From Cryptomeria japonica (taxonomy: Eukaryota > Streptophyta > Pinopsida > Cupressales > Cupressaceae): 64,000 nucleotides of DNA. Under the pieces are notes generated by a model that did no database searches, was not told the DNA's origin, and was given only the letters and a program-made list of their open reading frames with translations. This document shows positions 48,904-59,702 of the stretch, one piece after another. How positions within the stretch are numbered: position 1 is the first letter of the stretch; every line of letters begins with the position of its first letter. The stretch lies in contig NC_081408.1 in NCBI RefSeq assembly GCF_030272615.1, positions 616,648,476 through 616,712,475 on the forward strand, read 5' to 3'. A program made the translations under genes and the position numbers.

Positions 48904-49199
48904 TCTTCAAACACACAAACAAAAGAAAAATCATTTGCCTCAATTTTTTCAAGTATGGAGAAACAAATGTATCTAAGAGATCGAGGGAACGAAGAATATT
49001 CAATATCACAACTACAACTTTCTCCTAAGTCCTATGGAAAACCATCAAACTCTAAACAATAACCAATTGTGAAACATCTTCCAATATTTGATGGAGAATT
49101 TGTTAGTGTTGGGCCTTATCAGAGGAAACAAAAGACAAACATGTACTACAATGGCTATAAAAGGATGAAGAAGTCCAACAAATGATCAACAATGTCAGA

Positions 49200-49360
49200 A
49201 TACCTACAAAAAAGTATGGAAAAGGATTTAACATCCTTCAAAAAATGGGATACACTGGAATAGGTCCTATAGGAAAAAGAAAAGAAGGTATCTCAAAATC
49301 TAGCCAACCTCATACTTAATAGGCTACAGACAAAGCAGGCTTAGGGTATGGACAAGTTAC
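49200..49360 (+). pseudogene. G-patch-like motif between protease and RT of element B
   Basis: The frame reads KYGKGFNILQKMGYTGIGPI followed by GKRKEGI, two stops, then AGLGYGQVT. The regularly spaced glycines fit the G-patch, an RNA-associated motif known from splicing factors and from some retroviruses and plant Gypsy elements, where it follows protease. In a Gypsy polyprotein it may promote reverse transcription or RNA binding; that role is inferred. The flanking sequence is Lys/Gln-rich. Confidence 0.6.
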
Positions 49361-49624
49361 TCTACCAGAAGACACATCATCTTGCCAACAACAAGAAGAA
49401 TATGAAAGTAGACAAGAACAACTTGCAATTGAAAGGGAAGAAGCGTATGCCAAGCAACAAGCACAAGAAAACATGAAATGGAAAAATAAGAAAGCCTCAA
49501 ATCAATAGGAAAACAAACAAATGGTACCTCCCAATCAACATTAACTCTCAATCAAAACAAGCATGAACCTAGTACTAATCAAGGAGAGCTCATAGCAAGG
49601 TTGACATAACTCAATCTCAGTCTA

Positions 49625-50413
49625 TAAGAAGCTGAATATGAAAGAAGAAAAGATATAGCAAGAAAAATGGAAGAAACCAATCAAACACTATATGAACAAA
49701 TCTATAGATTGCAAGATGCAAGTGAGACAAATTCTAATGAATGGGAATGGGATTCCTATCATTCTGAAGAATTGGCTAAAGAAAATTGCTTTGAAAAAGA
49801 TGTAGGATTTGCTGTAGTTCACATGTATGTAGGGAAAACATTAGGAACTAGCCCACTTGAATTAGAATCACATTCGACTGACTTGGACTTAATCGAGGAT
49901 GATCAGGAGCTCCTTGTGCGAGGTCATTTTGATAAGAGTGTCATTCTAGACATTGACATACATATCGAAAACTTTGACATATCTATCATGAACCTTGATA
50001 CCCTCGAGACATCTCAACCTGAGGACCCCTTACCTCCAATCCACCCTGAACTTATTGATTGGGAAAATCAAAGACATACTACCATTGATACCTTTCCTAA
50101 TGACCATTCCATATCCATTTATCTTAATACAATCAAACCAGCAACAACTTTCACCAGGAATTTCACCAACACATCTTCCAGTCAAGTGGGTGCCAAATCT
50201 CCCAGTCGCAAAAAGGAAAATAAAGAAAACACTATCAAGTCTAATGCCGAAATCAATTTATTGGCAACATTAGACCAAGAAAAAGTAAAAATAAAGGATG
50301 CATCTAATGGTGAAAACCTCCTTGAGGTGCTGGAAGATGGGAGATTTGACACTTTACCTGAGTACTATCAAGAAAGGTCATCAATTTTGATCGAACCAAT
50401 AGAGGAAGGTTAA
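49625..50413 (+). pseudogene. Linker region of pol before RT, element B
   Basis: A 248-residue open frame (ATG at 49667) reads MEETNQTLYEQIYRLQDASE. It is acidic and Glu/Asp/Ser-rich with a coiled-coil-like start. The end VLEDGRFDTLPEYYQERSSI is a stretch that typically leads into the RT in this lineage. No enzyme domain is visible. A frameshift near 50430 leads into the RT frame. Confidence 0.65.
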
Positions 50414-50419
50414 CATCGG

Positions 50420-51850
50420 GACAATAGAGAAACCAAAAATTCTACATCTAATAACTTCTCCGTCAGAACAAGAAATGCAACAATATATATAATTCTTCAA
50501 ACAATGGCAAATCAATTTCACCTGGTCATATGCAAACATGCCAAGGTTGGATCTAGAGCTTATTATGCATCACTTAAATGTCAATCCAGGAGCCAAACCA
50601 GTTAAACAAAAATTAAGGAAGATGCATCCACATATCGCTCTCCTGGTCAAAGTGAAACTAAAGAAATTATTGGATGTAGGATTCATCAAACCTGTAGCAT
50701 ATCCTAAATGGGTATCAAACATTGTTCCTATTTCCGAACCAGACAAAAGTATCAGAGTATGCACAGACTTCAAAGATCTTAATAATGCATGTCCAAAGGA
50801 TGACTTTCATTTGCCTAACATTGACATAATTGTAGATTTAACTATTGGACACTCCATGTTGTCTCTAATGGATGGTTTTTCTAGATACAATTAGATTAAA
50901 ATAGCACCTGAAGATCAAGAAAAGACAATTTTCACATGTCCGTGGGGTACTTTCTACTAGAACGTCATGCCTTTTGGACTAAAGAACATAGGTGCCACAT
51001 ATCGGAGAGCTATGAAAATGATATTCCATGACATGATGCATACATTCATGGAAGACTATGTGGATGACATCTTGGCCAAATCATACAATAGAGAAGAACA
51101 TATAGGGATACTAGAAAAGATCTTTGACCAATTAGAACAATACAAGCTACAGCTAAATCCTAAGAAATGTGCCTTTGGTGTCACTTCAGGCAAGCTATTG
51201 GGATACATTGTTCCAGCTAGAGTTATCAAAGTAGATCCAGCTAAGGTCAAAGCAATCATGGAAATGGTATCTCCTATGAATATCAGTCAACTCAAATCAC
51301 TCCAAGGAAGACTCCAGTCAATAAGAAGATTTGTTGCTCAACTAGTAGATAAATGTCAACCATTTACTCATCTATTGCATAAAAATGTTAATTTCAAGTA
51401 GGACCATCAATGTGAGGACACATTCAACAAGATCAAGGCCTATCTCATGTAACCACCCATCCTAATGTCGCCAATTCTATGAAAGCCGTTATTACTCTAT
51501 GTATCAACCACTAAAGTATCATTAGGAGTTTTTCTCACACAACAGGATAATGAAGGAAAAGAATGAGCCATCTACTACATCAACATAAAACTAGTGGGAT
51601 ACGAGCTCAACTATTCCCCAATAGAAAAAGCATGCTTGGCGGTAGTTTTTGCTTCTCAAAATTAAGACACTATCTACTATCTCACTCCATCAAGTTGGTA
51701 GCTAAAATGGATCCATTGAAGTATTTACTCAGCAAGGCAAAATTAACAAGAAGATTAGTAAAATGGATCATGATCCTGAGTGAGTTTGATATTGAGTATG
51801 TAGAAATAAAATCTATCAAGGGGAAAGTCATTGCAGACCAACTAGCAGAG
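50420..51850 (+). pseudogene. Reverse transcriptase and first RNase H of element B
   Basis: The RT begins near FTWSYANMPRLDLELIMHHL (50519). It contains KQKLRKMHPHIA, DVGFIKPVAYPKWVSNIVPI, RVCTDFKDLNNACPKDDFHL and MPFGLKNIGATYRRAM, with the catalytic YVDD box intact in MEDYVDDILAKS (about 51050). Stops at 50893, 50958 and 51400 are single-base lesions in otherwise clean sequence. The first RNase H (about 51480-51850) is split over two frames near 51657 and ends DIEYVEIKSIKGKVIADQLA. This enzyme copies the element RNA into cDNA. Confidence 0.93.
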
Positions 51851-51889
51851 GAACCACTTCAAGATGATCATCCTTTACACATTGAATTT

Positions 51890-52333
51890 CCCGATGTTGA
51901 TATCCTAATGGTCACCACAAAAACATGGCAATTATACTTTGATGGTTCATATACACATCATGGATCAGGAGCAAGCATTCTATTCATCACGCTACAAGGT
52001 CATACAATTTCGAAAGTGTACAAATTAAACTTTCCATACACCAACAATATAGCAGAATATGAAGCTTTGGTTATAGGTATCAAAATGGCTATAGAATGGA
52101 ACATTACACAACTTCAAGTCTTTGGAGATTCTTGGCTCATCATCAATCAAATTAATGACAGTTACCAAACAAAGGATGACAAACTCGTGCCTTATAAAAA
52201 GATGGTAGATGATTTCAAGAAGTATTTTGTAGAAATCACTTTTGAGAAAATTCCAAGGAATGACAACAAAGCAACAGATGCCATGACAACACTTACTTCT
52301 TTACTTCAGACACAGGAAAATCAAGTGTTATGA
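51890..52333 (+). pseudogene. Second, archaeal-type RNase H of element B
   Basis: It lies in the same open frame as the end of the first RNase H (51563-52333). It contains WQLYFDGSYTHHGSGASILF, TNNIAEYEALVIGIKMAIEW and LQVFGDSWLIINQI, and near the end NDNKATDAMTTL. So the catalytic Asp, Glu, Asp and final Asp are all present. A duplicated RNase H of this type is the hallmark of the Tat lineage of plant Gypsy elements. Here this domain has no inactivating change that I can see. Confidence 0.9.
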
Positions 52334-52340
52334 ATTCCTG

Positions 52341-53672
52341 GTGGAAGAGTTGTTCTACCTTTCTCATAATTGTCTCGATTCCCAAACTATCTATCACCTT
52401 GTTGGACATGATTCTTCCCACTATGGACAAACTTATACATACCTGAAAGATAACACCCTCCCTATCAATTTGTCGAAAAAACAAAAGATAAACTTTATTC
52501 GCCAATCCTCCCATTATACTCTTTTCACGGATACCCTTTTTAAATGAGGTTTGGATGGTACTCTTTTAAGATGTCTTGAGCAAGAGGAATCTAGGAAGGC
52601 CTTAAATGAATTCCATAACAACATTTGTGGCACTCATTCAAGTGGTCTTACCCTTTCAAAAAAGCTCATACACTTGGGCTATTATTGGCCAACTATGGAA
52701 CGAGATTCTTTTCAGATAGCTAAAACATGCAAACAATGTCAGATCCATGGAAATTTAATTCATGCACCAACACAAGAACTTCATGCTTTGGAAACATCTT
52801 GACCTTTCTACCAATGGGGTCTTGATCTAGTAGGAAAGATAAATCCTTCTTCATCCAATGGTCACAAATTCATCTTTGTAGCTACAAAATATTTTACAAA
52901 ATGGATTGAGGCAGTACCTCTCATCAATATCATAGAAAAACAAATTGTTGCATTTATCTTGAACTACATCATCTATTGCTATGGAATACCCATGACCATT
53001 ATCACCGATAATGAGCGACCATTCAAGAATCAGGATGTCCAAGAGCTATGTGAGAAATTCAAGATCCAACATAGATTTTCCACACCCTACTATCCATAAG
53101 GAAATGAGCAAGAAGAAGTATCAAACAAAACTATTTTGATAATCCTAAAAAAGACAGTGAATGGTGCTGGTAGAGATTGGCATATTCAATTGAACCCTTC
53201 TCTATGGGCCTACCATACTAGTATCTGCACCAACAGGTGCCACACCTTTCTCTCTTGTTTATGGATCAAAAGCAATACGACCAATAGAAGTAGAGATACA
53301 TTCTCTATGAGTATCATTAAAAAGGTCTTATCCCAGATGAAGAACAACAAGTATCTAGATAGCAAGAGTTAGAATTGATCCATGAACGAAGATAAAATGC
53401 CTTTGATCATTTAAAGGTATATCAGCAAAGAATGTGCCAAATTTATAATCACAAGGTCAAATCATGAGTCTTTCAAGTTGGGGAACTCGTGCTAAAGGAA
53501 AATCCACGAAACCAGTTCGATCAAGAAAAGAAAGGGAAGTTTGAACCAAATTGGTTAGGTCTGTTTGTGGTCACAAAAGTATTTGGTTCAGGAGCATATC
53601 AACTATCAACATAGGATGGATATCATCTCGAGGAACCCATCAATAGCATGCATCTGAAGAATTTTTATGTCT
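52341..53672 (+). pseudogene. Integrase of element B
   Basis: One frame with TGA at about 52545 and 52800 and TAA at 53098. Zinc-binding region: HNNICGTHSSGLTLSKKLIH followed by CKQCQIHG. Core: WGLDLVGKINPSS (first Asp), YGIPMTIITDNERPFKNQ (second Asp) and the Glu in EEVSNKT. From about 53220 frameshifts set in, but the C-terminal blocks remain: KGKFEPNWLG at 53535 and EEPINSMHLKNFYV at the end. This end matches element A at 590-735. Confidence 0.93.
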
Positions 53673-55470
53673 GAAAAATCAGAAAATCCAAAAACAGTGA
53701 AAAAGAAGAAAATCCAGAAACAGTGAAAAACAAAAAATCCAAAAATAGTGAAAAAGCGGAAAATACAAAAACAACAAAAACAGTGAAACACAATTAAAAA
53801 AAAATTAAATATGAGAAAAAGTGCAATAAAAATAGATGGTGAAAACCTAGCAAACAAGCACTATCTGTCGGCTAGCTCTTCCATCTATTGGTTCATGCAT
53901 CCTTCTACTTGCATTCATTTTTCCATCAGCATTGTTCATATCCATATTGAAGCCTTTGTAAATACGCAAGCATCGCAAGTGATTTCTCGTCATGGTTTGG
54001 ATCATTGTATATATCATATTAAAGTTTGTTTCTAGATTGGGGGCAAAATCTTGAACCTAGCTTGGGGCAAAATTTTTCATCATTTTGAGCTTAATCAAAT
54101 AGGTAGAACAATCGTTAGGCAACACTGGTCAAGTAAAAAACTGAGACACGTCCAACGTTGAACACAAGATCAAATTGTCAACCATCAACTATCACATATT
54201 AGTCTAAGCATGATAAACACATATCAATGGATGATATATTTTGACCAATGATTTTAACACTTTGACAATAATGGTTCAACTATTTATCTTGATTTTTTTC
54301 ACTATCATGATTTCTGAGTGACTCCAAGATGTCTTTGACTGGAGGAACAAGGAAGGAACGTGATATTTTTCTTATCTGTTGTATGTAAATTAATCATTCA
54401 TATGTGCAAAGTTGTCTCAGGACATGATCATCAGAGTATCATACAAGACATTTCAGACTTGCATATAGAAATGATTAATACTACCTGTTTTACACAAGCA
54501 ACACTCGGGTCATTTTGGTTCAATTATACCTAGATGCTTGTGCTAAATTGCAATATCAAAACCTAGGAAATTAATGCTCAGGTCATCATGGTTCAATTAT
54601 ACCATTGATGTTTGCACTCACTTCCCACATTTTAAAGGCTCAATGATGAAACAAAGTAATGATGACATGACTGGTCCGATCGCCGTATTGCATTTCATTT
54701 TGCATTTGCATTTTTTGAAGTAGATTTGCATTTCATTTTGCATGGGATCACAACACTCCTCTTTTCCAAGGCCACAGACTTCAATGTTATCTCTCTTATT
54801 CCGTGATTGAGTACATTGGACAATAACAAAAATAATTCATTCATTCATCCTGCATGATATGTTAGTTCATCTCATATAACCATTGCATACTAAGACATCA
54901 TTCATGTAAAACATCCAATCATTCATTCATTCATTCATTTAGCTAGATCATTGCATTGCATCCATCTTATCTCAAATCATATAAGGTAACATCATTGCAT
55001 TGCATTGCATCCATCTCATATTAACATGCATGAGAAAATCATAAAAATATCATAAACATAGAAAGCATTGCATTGCACATACATCACATAGTACTCAAGA
55101 GCATCACCATACATATTCACATTTGCATAACATCATGTAAATACTACATCATCATGTAGGAAATATGAATCCACCATCTACAATCTGTTAGCATATACAA
55201 AATAAAGCATACATCATGAAAGTATCTACACAGTATAATCATATATCAAATAGAATGCATCCATCATCTTATAGGTCATGTAGAGAGAATAGGATCGACT
55301 ACATATCATATCATCAAAAAGATCAATGTCTAAGGTACAATGACATCACAAAAATATAGGAGATACATCACAAATATACACCATGGGAATCATCAATATC
55401 TCATCACAAAAAGGTGTGTACATGAATGGATCAATGTCCTATATCAGTGTGACCACTAGGACACAAGCGA
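53673..55470 (+). other. Non-coding post-pol spacer of element B
   Basis: It starts with direct repeats of GAAAATCCAAAAACAGTGAA-like units (53680-53780) and the block ATAGATGGTGAAAACCTAG shared with element A. The rest is low complexity: ATTCATTC (54905-54945) and GCATTGCATT (54950-55015). No coding potential is seen. Confidence 0.7.
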
Positions 55471-56117
55471 AACTCTGTCCTAATGCGACAAGTCTAGTAA
55501 CACCAGCTGATACCCCTGTACCTGGATCCCCGCCTAGAGGATCTCTCTGAAGTGGCCCTGTCACTCCTCAACTCTTTGACTAGCTCTCTCCCGATCTCCT
55601 ACTCAGCTGTGAAAATCTTGGAGCCCTACGATCAACAAGAACAACAATATAGTATAAGGTCCTATAATACTCAGTCTATCAGACTACTTGGCACATCATC
55701 TTCTTGGCAACCTTCTCTGAGCTAGACTCTCCTGACATATGTACTTGTGCCTTGAACTACCAACACCTATCCCTAACTGGATCTCTCTCAACCATGAGAG
55801 AAGCCATCCAGACCTCTAGGTGGGCTATCTGAGACTCTCTCTACAAGTCGACTCTCTAGCTGATGAACCTGGCCTTGCAAATCAGTAATCTAAGCCTGTT
55901 GTTGATGAGATGACATCCTAATGAGGATCTGTCAAGGTGCCTTTGTATATGGCTTCTCAACCTATGATACTCTTGTAGGTACTTGCTCAACCTAGGGAAC
56001 CTCCTGATCTCCTTTGTCTGATCACCCAGGTCATCCAATCCGTATATACAAGTCTAGCAGATCTAGAACTACTGGCTCTCGGTGTGCTTGCCATTGCCAC
56101 TGCTCAACCATCTTCGC

Positions 56118-56175
56118 CATCATCATCTCCCCCATCATCATCTCCCCCATCATCATCTCCTCCATCATCATCTCC
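56118..56175 (-). repeat. 15-bp repeat in the PMD C-terminal region
   Basis: CATCATCATCTCC recurs at 56118, 56133, 56148 and 56163, exactly 15 bp apart. On the minus strand it can encode a GDDDG-like repeat. Confidence 0.9.
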
Positions 56176-57472
56176 AAAATGATGATCTCTTGCATCTCCT
56201 CCATATCCATCTCTGTCATTCCCTTCATCTCCACCATCATCTCTGCCCCCACCTCCTCTTCCCCCACCATCCCTTGGTTGTCTAGGAACTCTGCATCATA
56301 GCCTCTCATCATCCTCATCTAGAATTGGATCTGGCTCATCCGGACATGTTATCCTCAGAAACCTATGTACAATACAATATATGATGTACTCATTTGTCAT
56401 CACGCTATCTATCATACCTGAAAGATAATCCCAATATAATGGCCCCAATCATCGACTATGCACACGCCTGGTCATATGAAATAAAGGGCCCCCAATTCGC
56501 CACATCTAGTCTCCTACGAGAATAATAAGTTGTACCCTGTGGTATCCCCTATATCCTGCCATATTGTCTCAACACCCTCATATAAAGAAATCGCTCGATA
56601 ACATAGGGTGTCTATCTGATCAAGTATCACGTCACAAATACATATGACATCTCCGCTGCATCCTCGGGCTAGATATCGCAATCTTTGTATGGTCTCCATA
56701 TCACATTATCTAGATCATCTAGTGTCTGTCTCCAATACTCCAATTTGCCCAGCTTTCGCTGAACAATGATGCCTAGATACTCGTCAGCATAAGGCCTTCC
56801 TATAGGTCTATCTCTATCAGCCAATGGTCATGTGATAGGCAGGTGCTCCCAGACCCATAATTGGAGAATGACCACCCCTATTGATAATGCATCCAATCTT
56901 TGGTACACAACTTGGTCTAGGTCATGATACAAGTGCACCTACATGCATGACCACCATGAAAATCGGGTCCCCTGTGTCACCATCTGCTCAAGGAGATGAC
57001 CCTATCCAATAGATAATCCCTTTGACCTGTGATCAGGACAAAGGAAACCTCCAATGAATCTGACAAGAACAGTGGGTGATGTGGCATAACCTAGCTCTAC
57101 CATCTCCTGCCATGCATTGTCATATCTGCCTATCTCATCATCCTCGAACACTCGGCAAAGTGAATCTATCCCACCCTACTTGCTAAGATCGTAATACACT
57201 AGCTCACCCATCACAGGGATGCACAGTATCCAATATACATCCTCGGGTGTCACCGTCATCTTGTCAGTCGATAAGTGAAAATTGTTGTGCTCACTATGCC
57301 AACGCTCTGCTAAGGCTGTCAATAATCCTTGATTAATAAAGGGTCGAGGCATGTCAAGAAGGGAAGATAAACCACACCTGTCAATGTTGTCTCTCTCCAC
57401 CTGGCTAAGGCGAGGTATCGACATCCATGTCTTCGAGAAGCGCTCCCGAGACTAGAGGACACTAAAGTGCTC

Positions 57473-58581
57473 CTGCAATCAAATCATCTCATCATATTAG
57501 TATCTTGATTGATCTATCTATCAAATCAATCTATCTATTAGTCTATGTTGCTCACTTGATATGTTTATCAAATATCGTGGAGCCCCTACAAATGACGTTC
57601 ATCTATCATGAGGTCATTATCAATCCTATATCATCTCGCACGTACATTGAGATAATCAGAGCTGATCATCTATTTTCATCAATGAGGAGTATCTAATTTT
57701 ATTAATTAGATAGCTAATTCAATCTATCTTACCCTATCAAAATAACAAATCAAATAAAATCGACAGCAATCCAGCCTCTTTATCGATCATCGTGACATTT
57801 GGGGGTCAACTAAACACCTAAATTTTTATCACAATCATCCAAAAAATTTAAATCAGATCATCCAAATTCATCAAAAATTCAATCACAATAAAAAACTTAA
57901 ATGATCAAATCATCAAAAGTTGACATCAAAAATCAAATCAATTCGTAAAAAAATTGACAAATTCAACTCAATTATCTGAAATCGAGAAAAAACCAAAAAT
58001 TATTCAATAAATCAGTCATCGCGAAATCAAAAATTAGATCAATAATTAAAAATCTGAATAATTAGATCAATAATCGAAAAATTCATCAAAAATCAATAAA
58101 CGACAAATTCACCAAAAATGACTAATTGGCAAAACTTCATCGAAAAATAAAAAATATATATATTTAAGCTAAGCCCAGGCCCCCCCGCACTGGCGGTGCC
58201 CATGGTGGTCACAGTGGCACCAACGATGCCCGCGGTGGCATGGATGATGGCGCCTACGCGTCGATAACTCCGCCCATGGCGTCCGTGGTGGCGCCGCCAT
58301 GGCACCACTGCCCCCCAATGTGACAATTTTTTTTAAAATTGAAAATTTTTCGAAAACCAAACATAATAAATACATAATATTTTTTGGGGGGATGTGAGTT
58401 AAATTTTTTTGAAAAACCCCGAAAACCCATTTTATAATTTGAAAAACCCATGTTAAAAATGCAATTTTTTTTCAAACCCACATGGCAAAAATGCTAGAAA
58501 AATGATTTTTTTCTGCAAATTGCTAAATTTTTTTAAAATCAACTAAAATTTGACAAAGTTGGGTTTTCTCGAAGTACGTAT
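57473..58581 (-). other. Inferred intron of the element B PMD gene
   Basis: 1109 bp, phase 0, placed by the alignment of both exons with element A. It contains a GC-rich island at 58171-58320 in otherwise AT-rich DNA and AAAAATCA-rich low complexity. Confidence 0.6.
58171..58320. other. GC-rich island within the PMD intron
   Basis: About 150 bp with many G and C and intact CpG sites (GCGCC, GCGTCG, CCGCGG) and repeated GGTGGC, GTGGCGCC and CCATGG words. The flanks are A/T-rich. It has no counterpart in the intron of element A. Confidence 0.75.
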
Positions 58582-58799
58582 CGATGGACCATATGCCAGA
58601 GGATGCTAGTGTCGCCAAACTCGCTCAAACCTATGCTGGTGGTACGAGATCGTCATTCCTTCCTCCAGAGCAAATTTTTCAAGCAACTGAAATGCACAAA
58701 TGGAGAGTGGTAAAAGGAATTCACCTTTTTAAACTCACGATGGGGCATTTAAGTAGGATTTTTAGTCCACTAATTTTTAATCATCTAATCAACTAATCA

Positions 58800-59223
58800 A
58801 CTTGGTAGGACAACATTTTCAAATTTCTTATCAGGAAATGAATCGGATTGACTCTAAAAATATCTAAAAAAATGGAAAATCATTCATTTCCACGATATTC
58901 CCCAAATTTCTAGATAAGAAATAGAGATAATTCTTTTCCATGATATTCCCCAAACTTACTATTGATGTTTTCTATTAATGTTCCATTCCATTATCAACCT
59001 TGTTGATATAGTCAACAATGGTATATAATATCCTTAATTTGTTTATCATTAAATTCTGAGTGTCACACACATGTTCATGAACTAATGGTGGGTCAAATCC
59101 ATATCGGCTTCAGCTCTATAATTGACTCTTGTATGCTTTCTCCCTTTAATAATAAGTTTAAATATTTAATTTAAAACTTTGTTAATTGTTTATGATTTTG
59201 GTGTCAAATAAGGGGACATGACA
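58800..59223 (-). repeat. Truncated LTR of a minus-strand chromovirus-type Gypsy
   Basis: On the minus strand it opens TGTCATGTCCCCTTATTTG right after a polypurine tract. The end is missing: sequence of element B begins near 58800 without the GGGGCATTACA-like terminus expected. Confidence 0.55.
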
Positions 59224-59238
59224 GTCTCCCCCTCTTGA
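59224..59238 (-). other. Polypurine tract before the truncated LTR
   Basis: The minus strand reads TCAAGAGGGGGAGAC directly before TGTCATGTCCCC. Confidence 0.7.
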
Positions 59239-59690
59239 ATTTTTCTTATCCTCAAGTAATTTCTCTTTGTCTTCTTTCTTGGATGAACCTACACTTAGAT
59301 TAGTAGTACTAAACACATAATCATACAAATCAAAGTAATGATAAATGTTAGAAGAATTTACTACTCAATTTATGTTGCATATATTTCTACTTGGAGGGAC
59401 TAGCTTCCTTAAGATATCTCTATCCAATCTTGAGAGAGACTGACTTTCTTGAGCTATCTCTCTCTAACTTAAATGGATAGACTTTCTTTGAGTCATTTGT
59501 CTTGTTTTCTTCCTTGAGCCCTTATACTTAGAGAGGATTGACCTTCTTTGTGTCATCCTACTCATCTAGGTTATTGGCTTCCTTAAGCCCTTATACTTAG
59601 AGAGGATTGACCTTCTTTGTGTCATCCTACTCATCTAGGAAGGGTGTTTCTCCTTATTTATCTTTTTACCCTGCAGGATGGCAAGATCAT
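59239..59690 (-). other. Short internal region between a primer site and a PPT
   Basis: About 450 bp on the minus strand between the primer site at 59691-59702 and the PPT at 59224. No gag or pol is present, so either a very large deletion or a join of two elements has occurred. It includes a 69-bp tandem duplication. Confidence 0.6.
59509..59639. repeat. 69-bp tandem duplication
   Basis: CTTCCTTGAGCCCTTATACT at 59509 and CTTCCTTAAGCCCTTATACT at 59578 start two copies that agree through GTCATCCTACTCATCTAGG. Confidence 0.92.
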
Positions 59691-59702
59691 GCTACGATAC
59701 CA
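59691..59702 (-). other. Primer-binding site next to the 3.9-kb LTR
   Basis: Minus strand TGGTATCGTAGC, two bases away from the usual initiator-Met-tRNA complement TGGTATCAGAGC, one base after the LTR end and followed by ATGATCTTGCCATCCTGCAG. Confidence 0.75.

Larger units (their letters stand above)
55471..58656 (-). pseudogene. Antisense PMD gene of element B
   Basis: Exon 1 (58656-58582, 25 codons) starts MTISYHQHRFERVWRH and aligns with MVIPLGNHRFERVRRY of element A, with equal length. The intron (58581-57473) starts ATACGT, apparently a GT donor changed to AT, and ends TTGCAG. Exon 2 starts GAGCACTTTAGTG at 57472 and carries the PMD core: MSIPRLSQVE, LLTALAERWHSEHNNFHL, VTPEDVYWILCIP, ATSPTVLVRFIGGFLC and YLGIIVQRKLGKLEYW, with stops. 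The C-terminus (56340-56030) is a Gly/Asp or Met-rich repeat depending on frame. The 3' end is not resolved. The PMD family acts in the nucleus; the role here is unknown. Confidence 0.82.
34628..58800 (+). mobile_element. Element B, giant Tat-lineage Ty3/Gypsy retrotransposon
   Basis: It has a 5' LTR, primer site, long repeat-rich leader, gag, protease, G-patch-like motif, RT, RNase H, a second archaeal-type RNase H, integrase, spacer and antisense PMD gene. The second RNase H marks the Tat lineage. Without the Copia-2 insertion (7.7 kb) the preserved part is about 16.5 kb. The right end is a break near 58800: similarity to element A stops before the polypurine tract, and no 3' LTR follows. 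Stops and frameshifts occur in every gene. Confidence 0.9.

Noticed and set aside
56014-56318. Three overlapping open frames on both strands
   Set aside because: They are produced by the 15-bp CATCATCATCTCC repeat. Only the minus strand belongs to the PMD gene, and its frame there cannot be fixed.
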